Assembly: GCF_017948485.1 (NCBI RefSeq)
Contig: NZ_JAFFSX010000030.1
Span: 62,001-126,000 of the forward strand
Reading direction: 5' to 3'
Source of the DNA: Streptomyces sp. GESEQ-35
GTDB taxonomy: Bacteria > Actinomycetota > Actinomycetes > Streptomycetales > Streptomycetaceae
Length of the DNA stretch: 64,000 nt
A program made the position numbers and the translations under genes. Under the pieces are notes generated by a model, which was given only the letters and a program-made list of their open reading frames with translations, had not been told where the DNA came from and searched no databases. The stretch's first letter is position 1, and the number at the start of each line of letters is the position of its first letter. Below are positions 45,108 through 53,786 of this stretch, piece after piece.

Positions 45108-45818
45108 TTATCCGAAGTCGCTGCGCATGGCCGCCTCGGCCGAGCCCGTTGGCGGCTGGTCCGGGCTCGGTGCCGGCTTCGTCGGGTCGGTGAACGTAAG
45201 CGTTCGGGCAACCCCGAGAAGGATGTCCCGGTATACGTCTGCGAGATGGAGAGCCGGCGTCACCAGTTGGACGACGATGATGTCGGGTGTGCCCGAGCCG
45301 GTGACCGCCACCGTGCCCTGCCACACGTCCCCGCGCTGCGGGCCTTCGGGGCTCTCGGGGTCTCTGCCGGGCGCGACGGTGCGCTTCTTCTCCTCCGCGA
45401 GGTAGCCGAGACCGCAGGGCAGTTCCAGCGGGCGCATTCCGGAGTCCGGGTCGTCGGCGGCTGTCCCCGCGAGACCGGCGATCACCAGCTTTGCATTGTG
45501 GCCGGACGCCGGGACAGTAGAAATTGTGAGGGTGGACGTCACGACGGTGCCGTCGTCATCGGGGTGGTACCCGACCGCGCACATGTGCACGTTCTGTGCA
45601 TTGAGCGTGGTGACCATGCCCGCGTAGAACTGCAGTACCTGCGAGGCCTGCGCCCGCTGCTCTGCGGGCAGCGTGTTCAGCACCCGGACCAGCTCCTCGA
45701 TGCGCTCGCGCGGCGGATCGAGGTCCAGCTTCGCGTACCCGTGCGGAATGCCGTACCAGAAGACGGGTTTGGCGGCGCCGCTTGCGGCGGAACCCGAGAG
45801 GGCGGCGGTCGTATTCAT
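45108..45818 (-). CDS. Beta-rich ESX-module protein ending in SDFG
   Basis: 236 residues from ATG 45818 (GAGAGG upstream). Seen: FWYGIPHGYAKLDLDPPRER at the start, a helix with LNTLPAEQRAQASQVLQFYA, alternating beta segments (TVVTSTLTISTVPASG, DIIVVQLVTPALH), RTLTFTDPTK, and the end AAMRSDFG. Layout matches the 246-residue protein at 55090 (WYALPAGYLNVPLD, TVSFHDP, IASDFG), and more distantly the 165-residue protein at 51415, which I read as Mog1/PsbP-like. The C-terminal SDFG is the same as in EsxB. Chaperone or co-cargo of the long WXG protein encoded just upstream is my inference. Confidence 0.78.
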   Translation of the reverse strand: MNTTAALSGSAASGAAKPVFWYGIPHGYAKLDLDPPRERIEELVRVLNTLPAEQRAQASQVLQFYAGMVTTLNAQNVHMCAVGYHPDDDGTVVTSTLTISTVPASGHNAKLVIAGLAGTAADDPDSGMRPLELPCGLGYLAEEKKRTVAPGRDPESPEGPQRGDVWQGTVAVTGSGTPDIIVVQLVTPALHLADVYRDILLGVARTLTFTDPTKPAPSPDQPPTGSAEAAMRSDFG

Positions 45819-45841
45819 GCTTCGTTCACCTCTCGGTTTGG

Positions 45842-47104
45842 CTACGCTGCCGCCAGGAGGGACCGTACGATGTCCTGCCCGGCCCACGCTCCGGCTCCTG
45901 CCTTGGTGACTTCCGCCGCGGTGCCTGCCGTGCCCTCCTCAGGCATGAGGTTCGCGGCGACGTTGAGGCCGTTCACGCTGATGTCGGTCATGAGTTTGGC
46001 CGAGCCTGCGGCGCTCTCCCCGGCTGCCTGCCACGCCTCGTCCACGGCGGTTCTCGGGGCTGTGCGCAGCACGTGGCCGACTTCCCGCACAAACTCGGTG
46101 CCGACCTCGCGGCTCGTGACGCTGACGCCCATCGCTGCAGCGTCGTCGAGCCCGCCGCGGATGCCGCGGGCCGCCGAGCTCAGCGCCCTGCCTCCGGGCA
46201 CCATGCCGACGGCGTCGCTACCGACGGAGGCCCAGGCGGAGAAGGTGTCCATGTTCCAGCCGAACTTGTCGCCCCAGGGGAGGAACGCGTCACGGAATTC
46301 CGGGTCGGAGAAGTTCTTGGCCATGGACACCGCGCTGGCGGCAATCGCGATACCGGCGAACAGCGGGGCAAGCGGAGTCGGAAAGAGGGCGAGCAGACCG
46401 GCGATGGCGCCGATGGTTCCTGCGTGCTCCACCAGGAAATCGCCGACCGACTGGAGGATGTCGCCGACTTTGTCCCAGAAGCCCGGCTCGTCGGGAGCCT
46501 TTTTCGTCGAGCTTTCCAGGGCCTTGGCGACGGTTTCGGCCTCGCTGGTGTGCTCGGACTCCAGCTCCTTGACCTTGCGATTGAGTGACTCGTACTCGCT
46601 GTTGGCCTTGGTGAGGGCCGTACTCGCCTCGTTCATCTCCCGCTCGGCGGAGCGCAGCCGCGCGGTCGCGGCGTCGGCCTCCTCCTGGGATGGGAAGGTC
46701 TGGCCCGCGAGCTTCAAGTCCGGGTGCTGGGCGGTCTGGTCGTAGGCGTTCTTGGCCTTGTCGGCCGCGGCCTTCCTGTCGGCGGCCTCGGCGTCGTACT
46801 TCTTCGCCAGCTCCCGGTTGGAGGTCAGATGACCGTCCCACTTGTGCAATTGGGTCGCGGCGGAACGCAGGGAGGAGGCGGCGTCCTTGAGGTACTTCGG
46901 CAGGTCACCATCGAGGGACTCGCGGAACTTCTCCGCCGCGTCGCCCTGCCAGTAGCTGCTCTCGCTGGTGAGCTTCGTCAGCTGCCGGTGGGTGTTCTCC
47001 AGCGCCGTCGCGGCCGCGGCCACCTTCTGCTGCAGCTTCGTGACCTCGGCGGGTATGCCCGGTACCGGGTTCCAGCCGATGTTGGGGTATGGGTTCGCGG
47101 CCAT
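45842..47104 (-). CDS. Long WXG-type protein of module A (polymorphic-toxin-like layout)
   Basis: 420 residues. The start NPYPNIGWNPVPGIPAEV and the WXG-type core SSYWQGDAAEKFRESLDGDL are followed by coiled-coil helices (about 60-215). Residues about 215-275 are hydrophobic (GTIGAIAGLLALFPTPLAPL), then an about 150-residue C-terminal part of no known family. The first about 140 residues are strikingly similar to those of the protein at 53783, while the C-terminal parts differ: a constant trafficking domain with a variable end, as in LXG or WXG toxins. It overlaps the small WXG gene by one base (TAATG). I cannot name an activity for the C-terminal part. Confidence 0.8.
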   Translation of the reverse strand: MAANPYPNIGWNPVPGIPAEVTKLQQKVAAAATALENTHRQLTKLTSESSYWQGDAAEKFRESLDGDLPKYLKDAASSLRSAATQLHKWDGHLTSNRELAKKYDAEAADRKAAADKAKNAYDQTAQHPDLKLAGQTFPSQEEADAATARLRSAEREMNEASTALTKANSEYESLNRKVKELESEHTSEAETVAKALESSTKKAPDEPGFWDKVGDILQSVGDFLVEHAGTIGAIAGLLALFPTPLAPLFAGIAIAASAVSMAKNFSDPEFRDAFLPWGDKFGWNMDTFSAWASVGSDAVGMVPGGRALSSAARGIRGGLDDAAAMGVSVTSREVGTEFVREVGHVLRTAPRTAVDEAWQAAGESAAGSAKLMTDISVNGLNVAANLMPEEGTAGTAAEVTKAGAGAWAGQDIVRSLLAAA

Positions 47105-47433
47105 TACTTACCGCCTCCGTCGCCGCCCGAGGTGCTCTGGTCCGCGATCTGCTTGAGGGCCTTCTCCAAGGCTTGCTCGACCTCTTCGTAGCCCTTCTTG
47201 TTCGACTTCACGCCCTCTTTGATCGCATCGATCATTTCTTTGGTCTTGCCGGACCCGTACTTCCACTCGTCCTGGAACCTGTCACAGGCCTCGTCGAGCC
47301 GGGCGGTGCCGATCTGGTCGGCACGCACGTGGTCGAGTGCGGACCGCGCCTCGTTCAGCTCGTCGACGCATCTCTCCAGATTCGTCAGGAACTGTTCGAG
47401 CTGCCCGATATCCGTCTTGAAGTGGTCCCCCAT
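47104..47433 (-). CDS. Small WXG100-like protein of module A
   Basis: 109 residues from ATG 47433 (GGGGAG upstream). The start MGDHFKTDIGQLEQFLTNLE, the turn DEWKYGSGKTKE in WXG position and GYEEVEQALE (YxxxE motif) identify a WXG100-type helical hairpin. It is closely related to the 101-residue protein at 53481 (same MGDHFKTDI start, RADQIGT, W-K-Y-G). It is the first gene of module A and likely the targeting partner of the long WXG protein that follows, like the small helical proteins that accompany LXG effectors. Confidence 0.88.
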   Translation of the reverse strand: MGDHFKTDIGQLEQFLTNLERCVDELNEARSALDHVRADQIGTARLDEACDRFQDEWKYGSGKTKEMIDAIKEGVKSNKKGYEEVEQALEKALKQIADQSTSGGDGGGK

Positions 47434-47766
47434 GGGCCGTTTTTCTCCCCGTTCGGCTCTGGACGCATCGGGGCCCAGGTGACTCAACTGATCACCCAGG
47501 CTTCCTCGGCACCATACATGCAGTGACTAGGCGTTACGTGCCGAGTCCCCGCGGCCCTGCGGGAACCGGCACAGGAGCACCACGGGATCGTCGCCTGGAT
47601 GTGACATGGGTCCGCGCCCGGCAGGCCGTTGTCGGGGCGTCTCATCTGCCCGGTCCGTCTCCGCGAGAATTTACGCGCTGGGCCTGGCGCCTTCTTCGAA
47701 GCCCAGTCCACAGGGGATCACCTACGAGTGCCGGATGGTCGACTCCCCCTGATCCAACCGCGGGAC
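47434..47766. other. 333-base gap with the module A promoter region
   Basis: Gene-free. It must hold the promoter of module A, transcribed leftward, and the end of the leftward ATPase gene that starts at 48192. I see no hairpin strong enough to call and no clear promoter. Small open frames here are not supported by ribosome sites. Confidence 0.55.
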
Positions 47767-48192
47767 CTATCCGGCAACGAGCTCGCACCACACGTACTTG
47801 CCCCGGTTGCCGTCTCTGGACAGCGGCTGCCACCCCCATACGTCAGCGCAGGCGCAGACAAGTGCAAGACCGCGCCCTTCCTCCGCGTCGACCAAGTCGC
47901 CCAACTTCGAAGGAGGTTCGGGCGGCTCCGGGTCAGCATCCCAGGCGCCGATACGCAGAACACCGCCCCGCCACCGCAGACGCAAGGCGGCGGGTCCCTT
48001 GGTGTGGCGTACGGCGTTGGAGGCCAGCTCCGTCGCGAGGAGTTCGGCCGTGTCGACGAGTCGGATCAAGCCGTGCATCGTGAGGATCAGGCGGACGGTA
48101 CGGCGACAGACGGTTACTGCGCGTGGGTCGTTCGGGATGTAGAGGGAGTATTCCCAGGGTTCGTTTTCAGGCACGACGGAACTCCTGTTCAA
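47767..48192 (-). CDS. ATP-binding protein (RsbW/SpoIIAB-like HATPase)
   Basis: 141 residues. It is a single GHKL ATPase domain of the anti-sigma-factor or AbaA-type kind: the N box is ATELASNAVRHTKGPA, the D-x-G region is IGAWDADPEPP, and the G box is EEGRGLALVCACADVWG. In streptomycetes such small ATPases sit next to a WhiJ-type regulator and a DUF397 protein, as here (48410 and 49258), and act in developmental control. It is divergent from the regulator gene by 217 bases. Confidence 0.87.
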   Translation of the reverse strand: MNRSSVVPENEPWEYSLYIPNDPRAVTVCRRTVRLILTMHGLIRLVDTAELLATELASNAVRHTKGPAALRLRWRGGVLRIGAWDADPEPPEPPSKLGDLVDAEEGRGLALVCACADVWGWQPLSRDGNRGKYVWCELVAG

Positions 48193-48409
48193 GAAAGGGG
48201 AGTTGGCGATTTCGTGCGAGGGCGGGCGGTGGCAGTGCCGAAGCCGTCATGGCAGGACGGAGCGGTGCGCTTCCGGGGTCCCGGGGTCTCGCAGCGTGTG
48301 CGTCGCAACACCGACCGTAGGGTCCAATGTTGGAACATCGCAAGTCGTTGCCGTAATCTTGCCTCCGAACGGGGCACCGTTCCAAGGTTGTTGGGGCAAG
48401 GAGGCGCTC

Positions 48410-49261
48410 ATGCCGCGGAGACGGCAGCCCACCGCGAGGCAGACACGACTGGGTACCGAACTGCTGAAGCTGCGCGAGGCGGCGGGACTCAAGGGTCGTG
48501 AAGCCGCCGCGTTGCTCGGAACCGACGCGGCCAGGCTGAGCCAGATCGAATCCGGCGTCGGGGGCGTGAGTGAGGACACGGTGCGTCGCCTTGCGGCTAA
48601 CTATTCCTGCGCCGATAGCGAGTTGATTGAGGCTCTCGTGGCTATGGCGACCGATCGGTCCCAAGGCTGGTGGGAGGAGTACCGAGGCAAGCTCCCCAAC
48701 GCGTTCCTGGACCTGGCCGAGTTGGAACATCACTGTACGTATCGGCTGGATGTGGAGTTCTTGCACGTCCCCGGCCTTTTCCAGACGGAGGACTACGCCC
48801 GCGCTGTCTTCTCGTACCGTGTTCCCGAACTGCCCAACAGCGAGCTTGAGCGGAGGGTCCGCCACCGGATGGCACGCAGGGTGGTCTTCGAGGACCCGGC
48901 CCCCGTCCCGTATGCAGCGGTGATCCACGAAGCGGCACTACGCATCAGGGTCGACGACCGCAACGCGGCGCGGACTCAACTCGCCCGCATCCTCGAACTG
49001 TCCGAAGCCGATCACATCAAGGTGCGGGTCATCCCCTTCGACCTGGACGGCTTTGCCGGGGCCACAAACTCGATGATGTACGTGGGTGGTGTCGTGCCGA
49101 AGCTGGATACGGCGGTACGCGACGCGCCTCAGGGCGCCGGCTTCATCGACTCCGAAGCCCAGCTCGGAGCGTTTCGAACGCTCTTCCGTAAAGTGGAGGC
49201 GGTGTCGCTCGACCCCGAGCGGTCGCGTGACTTCATCCACAGGTTGGCGAAGGAACTGTGA
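48410..49261 (+). CDS. XRE-type regulator with DUF5753 domain (WhiJ-like)
   Basis: 283 residues from ATG 48410, with AAGGAGG upstream. Residues about 10-70 are a helix-turn-helix (LRLGTELLKLREAAGLKG type; LLGTDAARLSQIESG is the recognition part). The rest is a DUF5753 ligand-binding-like domain (EHHCTYRLDVEFLHVPGLFQTEDYARAV and RHRMARRVV). WhiJ of S. coelicolor has this layout and represses early development. Its stop overlaps the start of the DUF397 gene, its usual partner. It may control the ESX cargo genes around it; that is only suggested by position. Confidence 0.9.
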   Translation: MPRRRQPTARQTRLGTELLKLREAAGLKGREAAALLGTDAARLSQIESGVGGVSEDTVRRLAANYSCADSELIEALVAMATDRSQGWWEEYRGKLPNAFLDLAELEHHCTYRLDVEFLHVPGLFQTEDYARAVFSYRVPELPNSELERRVRHRMARRVVFEDPAPVPYAAVIHEAALRIRVDDRNAARTQLARILELSEADHIKVRVIPFDLDGFAGATNSMMYVGGVVPKLDTAVRDAPQGAGFIDSEAQLGAFRTLFRKVEAVSLDPERSRDFIHRLAKEL

Positions 49262-49479
49262 GGCGTGCCGTGACCACCCCCGACAACTGGCGGAAGTCTT
49301 CGTACTCAGGTAGCGGCGACGGCAACAACTGCGTAGAGATAGCGAACTTCCACGCCCAAGTCGCGATACGTGACTCGAAGGCCCTGGCCCAGGGCACGCT
49401 CTCCTTCCCGGCCGGACCCTTCAGGGCGTTCATCAGCAACCTCAAAGCCGACACCGGTCGTGACGTCGAAGGCTCGTAG
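49258..49479 (+). CDS. DUF397 protein
   Basis: 73 residues from GTG 49258; GTG 49270, giving TTPDNWRKSSYSG, is an alternative with its own GAGG. The family pattern is complete: NWRKSSYSGSGDGNNCVEIA, VAIRDSKALAQGTLSFP and WxxF-like AGPFRAFISNL. DUF397 proteins antagonise or tune their WhiJ-type partners. It overlaps the regulator stop by four bases. Confidence 0.93.
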   Translation: MRRAVTTPDNWRKSSYSGSGDGNNCVEIANFHAQVAIRDSKALAQGTLSFPAGPFRAFISNLKADTGRDVEGS

Positions 49480-49640
49480 GGCCCGGGCTGTGGCGCACGA
49501 TTTGCATCCTCAAGCCTGAGGGATGCTCACTCAACTCCGGTGCGTAGCCAGGGATATACTTACCCGCTGCTGACGCGCTCGCGTCAAGTATCGATACCTT
49601 CCGTTCCAGAAGGAACGCAAGGGGACATGGGGGACATGGC

Positions 49641-49970
49641 GTGTCAGCCGGGACGGAAATCGAAGATCCGGCAGCGCTCAATCGTGCGGGCGCCGGCGCG
49701 CGCGAGATCGCGGGGCGGACGCGAACCACTGGCGCCCATCCGGTGGACGAGACGCGCTCTGCATCCCGTGACTTCGGTACCGGGAACTGGGATGGCGGGC
49801 TGGGCGGGGCGCTGACCGGCCTGGCGGAGACTTGGTCGGCTCAGGTCTCGGCACTCGCGGCCGACTGCGACAGCCTCGCCGGCCAGTGCGGCGGTACGGG
49901 AATGCTGTATCAGCGCACCGAAGCCGCGAACACGCAGACCATGCACTCTCTGGCCAGTGACTTCGGCTGA
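49641..49970 (+). CDS. Small ESX-type helical protein ending in SDFG, module C
   Basis: 109 residues from GTG 49641. The first 45 residues are polar; the second half is helical with LAETWSAQVSALAADCDSLAG, where W-S-A takes the WXG place, then MLYQRTEAANTQ (YxxxE) and the end LASDFG. The YxxxE plus SDFG ending is the same combination as in EsxB. It lies upstream of the 441-residue protein and is probably its targeting partner. Ribosome site quality is moderate, and I chose GTG because nearby ATGs are out of frame. Confidence 0.75.
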   Translation: MSAGTEIEDPAALNRAGAGAREIAGRTRTTGAHPVDETRSASRDFGTGNWDGGLGGALTGLAETWSAQVSALAADCDSLAGQCGGTGMLYQRTEAANTQTMHSLASDFG

Positions 49971-50043
49971 ATCAGGCCCTGCACTGACCGCCACCGCGCC
50001 AGCCTGACAAGACGCACGACTCCACGGGGGCCTCGCCGAGCTC

Positions 50044-51369
50044 ATGCCGACGTACGAGCAGCTGTACCACCTCAATCTCAGCAACCTCAATGCGGCCGCC
50101 GACCGCTGGGAGGAGACCGCCGCCAAGTTCAAGAGGCTGCATGCCGCGTACGGTGACCAGGTCGGCCGCCCCTTCCAACAGGCTGGCTGGACCCAGCCGG
50201 TCCTGACTGTGGCCAAGGCCGACAACGACGTACAGGCTGCCCAGCAGCAGTTCGAGAGCGCCCACAAGGAGGCGAAGGGCATCGCCGGCGTTCTCACGTC
50301 ACTGCACGCTGAACTGAAGAAGGCCAAGGACGACCTCCACCGTCTCGCTGACGTCGAGGCGAAGGAACAGGACCTCCACGTCAGCGTCACCGGCACCGTC
50401 ACCCCGCGCTGCGACCTTTCCCAGGACGCCGGCGCCCGCCACGACCCCGATGGCCAGGCCGCCATCCGCGAACAGCAGGCAGCCTGCGAGGCATTCGCCC
50501 GCCGCCTGGAGGGTGTCCTGCAGCGCGCCGCCGATGCCGACGAGACCGCCTGCTGGGCCCTGCGCAGCGATCTCGGCGCAAGCCGGAGCGACTTCAACTC
50601 CAAGGTCGTCACCTCCCTCGACGCCGCCGAGGTTGCCCGCGCGGCCGAGTTGAAGAAGGGCGTCGGTACGAAGTCCGACGGGTGGGTCGCCGAAGGCGAG
50701 GCCGAAGCCTCCGGCCTTGGTGCCGGGACATCGACCAGCGGGCCCGACACCGGGGCCGGCAAGCTGGGCGAGGCCGAGGCGCATGCCGACCTCGGCCGCG
50801 CGAGCGCGGAGGGCTCGCTCGCCAACGGCCCGATGAAACTCGATGGGGGAGCCGAAGCCTATGCAGGCGCCAAGGGCTCTCTCGCGGGCGACATCACCAA
50901 CGAGGGTATCCAGGGCGAAGCAGGCGCCATGGCGGGGGGCGAGGCCTCGGCTAACGGCCGCGCCGATGCTGGTCCGGTCGGTATCTACGGGCGGGCTGAA
51001 GCTATGGCGGGCGCCGAGGCGGGTGTCAATGCGGGAGCAGGTGTCGATGGCCTGAACATCGGAGGAGATGCCTTCGCGGGCGCAAAGGGCAGTATCTCCG
51101 GGGGTGCGGACATCGGGGGCATCGGAGTGGGCGGGACAGCCGAGGGATGGGCCGGTCCTGGCGCGGAGGCAAGCCTGAACTTCGGCAAGGACGCCGACGG
51201 TGCGTGGCACTGGGCCCCAAAAGTGGGAGTCTCCCCCATCCTCGGTGGCGCCGTGGGCTTCGAGGTCACCGTTGACCCGGGGAAGATCGCCGACACTGCC
51301 GGCGATGCGGCCAACGTTGTAGGGGATGCAGCCGGGTGGGTCGCCGACGGGGTCGGCAGCCTGTTCTGA
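50044..51369 (+). CDS. Long helical protein with Gly/Ala-rich repeat domain, module C
   Basis: 441 residues. Residues about 1-215 are helical: YHLNLSNLNAAADRWEETAAKF at the start, a mid segment QFESAHKEAKGIAGVL and two cysteines. From about 220 to 400 the chain is made of repeated short units rich in Gly, Ala and Glu (AYAGAKGSLAG, AGAMAGGEASANG, AFAGAKGSISGG, each followed by G-I/L-x-I/G-G), which could form a beta-solenoid-like or fibrous domain. The end is GDAAGWVADGVGSLF. I do not know a named family. Position after an SDFG-tailed small protein and before a PsbP/Mog1-like gene makes it a candidate ESX cargo. Confidence 0.76.
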   Translation: MPTYEQLYHLNLSNLNAAADRWEETAAKFKRLHAAYGDQVGRPFQQAGWTQPVLTVAKADNDVQAAQQQFESAHKEAKGIAGVLTSLHAELKKAKDDLHRLADVEAKEQDLHVSVTGTVTPRCDLSQDAGARHDPDGQAAIREQQAACEAFARRLEGVLQRAADADETACWALRSDLGASRSDFNSKVVTSLDAAEVARAAELKKGVGTKSDGWVAEGEAEASGLGAGTSTSGPDTGAGKLGEAEAHADLGRASAEGSLANGPMKLDGGAEAYAGAKGSLAGDITNEGIQGEAGAMAGGEASANGRADAGPVGIYGRAEAMAGAEAGVNAGAGVDGLNIGGDAFAGAKGSISGGADIGGIGVGGTAEGWAGPGAEASLNFGKDADGAWHWAPKVGVSPILGGAVGFEVTVDPGKIADTAGDAANVVGDAAGWVADGVGSLF

Positions 51370-51414
51370 CGAACACTCCCGAAAGATCCACTGCCGTAGT
51401 AAGGATGGCCTGAG

Positions 51415-51912
51415 ATGCCCACGACCCTGCCCGTACCGATCCAGTTCGAACTGCCGGAAGGCTGGCGCGCCGAACCGCCGGACGCAGTCGGCGCGCCGGG
51501 TGCCGCATTCGTCGCGCGGCACCCGCAGCCGGATGCCGGATTCAGTGCCAACATCACGATTGACGGCGAGTACCGCCCGGATGCGACGGCGCTGTCCGAG
51601 ATCGCCCACGCGTCCGTGGAACGCTTGCGCCAGGCCGCCACGTCGGTCGAGGTCACCGGACACCGCGAGATCGGCTCGGCGGATGCGCCCGGTTTCACGC
51701 AGACGCTGGCCGTCTCGGCAGTCGTCGGCGGTGTTTCCCGCGACCTCGTCCAGTCCCAGGTGTACCTGTCCATGCTGGACGTCATCGACCCGCGCAAGCG
51801 CGCAGTCATCCGCCTGGTCCTGACGACCACCGCGTCCCAATTCCCCTACGTCCTGGGCGACTTCCAGGACTTCGTACGCACAGTCCGCCCGGACACCGCC
51901 GCGGCTTCGTAA
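51415..51912 (+). CDS. Mog1/PsbP-like (DUF1795-type) protein, module C
   Basis: 165 residues. The start PIQFELPEGWRAEPPDA, the middle GFSANITIDGEYRPD, and the end FPYVLGDFQDFVRTVRP fit the small alpha/beta Mog1/PsbP-like fold (LpqN/DUF1795 in actinobacteria). There is no signal peptide, so it is cytoplasmic. It starts 46 bases after the repeat-bearing cargo candidate. By position it equals the 236- and 246-residue SDFG proteins of modules A and B, so a chaperone-like job is my proposal. Confidence 0.75.
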   Translation: MPTTLPVPIQFELPEGWRAEPPDAVGAPGAAFVARHPQPDAGFSANITIDGEYRPDATALSEIAHASVERLRQAATSVEVTGHREIGSADAPGFTQTLAVSAVVGGVSRDLVQSQVYLSMLDVIDPRKRAVIRLVLTTTASQFPYVLGDFQDFVRTVRPDTAAAS

Positions 51913-51972
51913 CGCGTGCTGCGCAAGCGGCAAATCTTGTACCTGCAACCCGACCCCTCATAGGTTGACTTC

Positions 51973-52485
51973 ATGGGACTCTTCGACAAGCTGACCGGAA
52001 CCAAGCACCCCGACGACGGTGTCGTGCCACGCTCAGCCGAGGAGGTGCGGGCAGCCCTGCTCGGCGTCAACCGGCCCGATGCCCCGTACGTGATTCGCGA
52101 CGGCGCTGCCGAGGACTCCGACCTAGTGGCGGAGTGGCGGATGGCGGAGCCCGCCTGGCAGGCCATCTTCGTTGAGTCGCAGTTGACTCGCGCCGTCCGC
52201 ATCCGGATGCGCCTGGTCCCAGAGGAGCATGAGGTGCGCGTCCTCGAGGAAGGGTGGGAGGTCACCCGGGTCGGGAATCCGCCGCAGCTCAAGATCTCAG
52301 GGGCATACTCGCGCGGGCCCGACAGGACCGTCTCCCGCCACTACACGGTCCAACGCGGGGACAGCGGCGGCCTTGAAGCGACGGAGACTTTCCGCTTCGA
52401 CAGCTCGGAGCTGCGCAACCCCCTACAGAACGCCGTCCTCAAGTCGGGCTGGACTTGGCGCAGCGTGGTCTTCGGCAAGTTGTGA
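51973..52485 (+). CDS. Conserved ESX-module protein, module C
   Basis: 170 residues. The start MGLFDKLTGTKHPDDGV is amphipathic; the rest alternates beta segments and short helices (RIRMRLVPEEHEVRVLEEGW, LKISGAYSRGPDRTVSRHY, TFRFDSSELRNPLQNAVL, SGWTWRSVVFGKL). I do not recognise a family. It has no membrane helix, unlike the fourth genes of modules A and B. The ATG at 51973 lies 60 bases after the previous stop. Confidence 0.75.
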   Translation: MGLFDKLTGTKHPDDGVVPRSAEEVRAALLGVNRPDAPYVIRDGAAEDSDLVAEWRMAEPAWQAIFVESQLTRAVRIRMRLVPEEHEVRVLEEGWEVTRVGNPPQLKISGAYSRGPDRTVSRHYTVQRGDSGGLEATETFRFDSSELRNPLQNAVLKSGWTWRSVVFGKL

Positions 52486-52809
52486 GGCTGGCGGGACCAC
52501 ACCCGCTTGCCTGCGTGAGGCCCATTCGCCGAGGGTGGAGAAGCCGGAGCTTCACGGCGTGGGGCTGCTTCTATTGATTCGGTCAAGGTGCGCGGCTTGT
52601 TCGCCATTTCCTATCTGCCCCCCGTGTGAGTGAAGATCGTTTGCAGGTAGGGCGAGGATTTCATGGGGCACCGTCGGCTGTTCTGTTTGAGGGGAAGCGG
52701 TGCTGCTCCGGCCCAGGTCAGGGAGCCCCTCCGGCAAAATCCCGGAGCAGTTCTGCCAAGTATGCTTTCGGCGTCTTCCTGCCTTGATCCCCCGGAAGGG
52801 ACCCCTCAC
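52486..52809. other. 324-base gap, no gene
   Basis: Between module C and the lipoprotein gene. Short frames on both strands lack ribosome sites. The stretch is AT-richer than average around 52568-52640, as expected for a promoter region; it presumably holds the lipoprotein promoter. Confidence 0.55.
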
Positions 52810-53256
52810 GTGACCAAAACCCGTTTGTCCGCAGTGACTTGGAGCCTCTCGACCGCCGCTGTCGGCATGCTGCTCGGAGGCTGCTCGGCCTCGGTCAGTG
52901 TTGGGAAATCCGAGCCGAAAATGTCCGCGGACAAGCTGGCCACCATGGTCGCCGAAAAGCTCGCCGCCACAACGGGGCAGCCGAAGCCGGACATCACCTG
53001 TCCCGAGGACCTCGTTGGGAAGGTCGGCACCACCACCCGCTGCACGCTCACAGCGGACGACGGCAGCACCTTGGGCGTGACGGTCACCGTTTCCTCTGTT
53101 GACAATGACCAGATCAACTTCGACTTCAAGGCCGACGACAAGGCTTCTCCGGCCGCGAACCGACGACTGAGCGTTGCCAACCCACCCCCCCCGGCCAGTG
53201 AAGATCGCTCACGCGTGATCACGGGTAAGGCGGGGAAGTCCCGCTTCCTAAGATGA
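52810..53256 (+). CDS. DUF4333-type lipoprotein
   Basis: 148 residues from GTG 52810 (GGAAGGGACCCC upstream). The signal ends in the lipobox LLGGC, so it should be an outer-face lipoprotein. The mature part matches DUF4333: KLATMVAEKLAATTGQPKPD, ITCPEDLVGKVGTTTRC (two conserved cysteines) and VTVTVSSVDNDQINFDFK. After residue about 113 an Arg-rich tail follows that I would not expect; a run of eight C at about 53184-53191 lies inside it. The family is secreted and of unknown role. It is the only lipoprotein among the ESX modules here. Confidence 0.85.
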   Translation: MTKTRLSAVTWSLSTAAVGMLLGGCSASVSVGKSEPKMSADKLATMVAEKLAATTGQPKPDITCPEDLVGKVGTTTRCTLTADDGSTLGVTVTVSSVDNDQINFDFKADDKASPAANRRLSVANPPPPASEDRSRVITGKAGKSRFLR

Positions 53257-53480
53257 TTTCGTCGTGCAGGACCGCGAAAAAGGCAGCGGGGCCTACGCAA
53301 TGCCGCGCACCTCATGATCAATTCTTCTGGAGCTGGCAACCGGTCGACTGGCCGAGGTTGGTCCAGGTGCATTCCGCGCCCCCGTTGCGATGTGCTTGCT
53401 GCTCCATGGCATCATCGGCCCATCCAACTGTTGTCGTCGTTTGCCGATGCGACCGGCGACACGCGAACGGGGAGATCTAC

Positions 53481-53786
53481 GTGGGGGACCACTTCAAAAC
53501 GGACATCGATCAGCTCGCTGCGTTCACCAAGGACCTCCAGGGAGCCCATGACTCCCTGGAGCAGGTGCGGACAGCCCTCCAGCATGTGCGGGCGGACCAG
53601 ATCGGGACGCCGGAGCTGGACGAGGCGTGCGACACGTTCCAGGAGCGCTGGAAGTACGGGAACGAGCAGATCAAGGAGCGCATCGGCAAGCTCACCGAGG
53701 GGCTCCAGAAGAATACGGACAACTACCGCGAAGTGGAGACCTCCTTGGAGGAGAGCTTCAAGCGTGCCGCGGCTGCGGGGAAGTGA
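53481..53786 (+). CDS. Small WXG100-like protein of module B
   Basis: 101 residues from GTG 53481 (GGGGAG upstream). It begins MGDHFKTDIDQLAAFTKDLQ like the module A protein at 47104-47433 and shares HVRADQIGT, the W-K-Y-G turn (ERWKYGNEQ) and a YxxxE motif (NYREVETS). It should form a helical hairpin and pair with itself or with the long WXG protein. It is the first gene of module B; its stop overlaps the next start (GTGA). Confidence 0.88.
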   Translation: MGDHFKTDIDQLAAFTKDLQGAHDSLEQVRTALQHVRADQIGTPELDEACDTFQERWKYGNEQIKERIGKLTEGLQKNTDNYREVETSLEESFKRAAAAGK

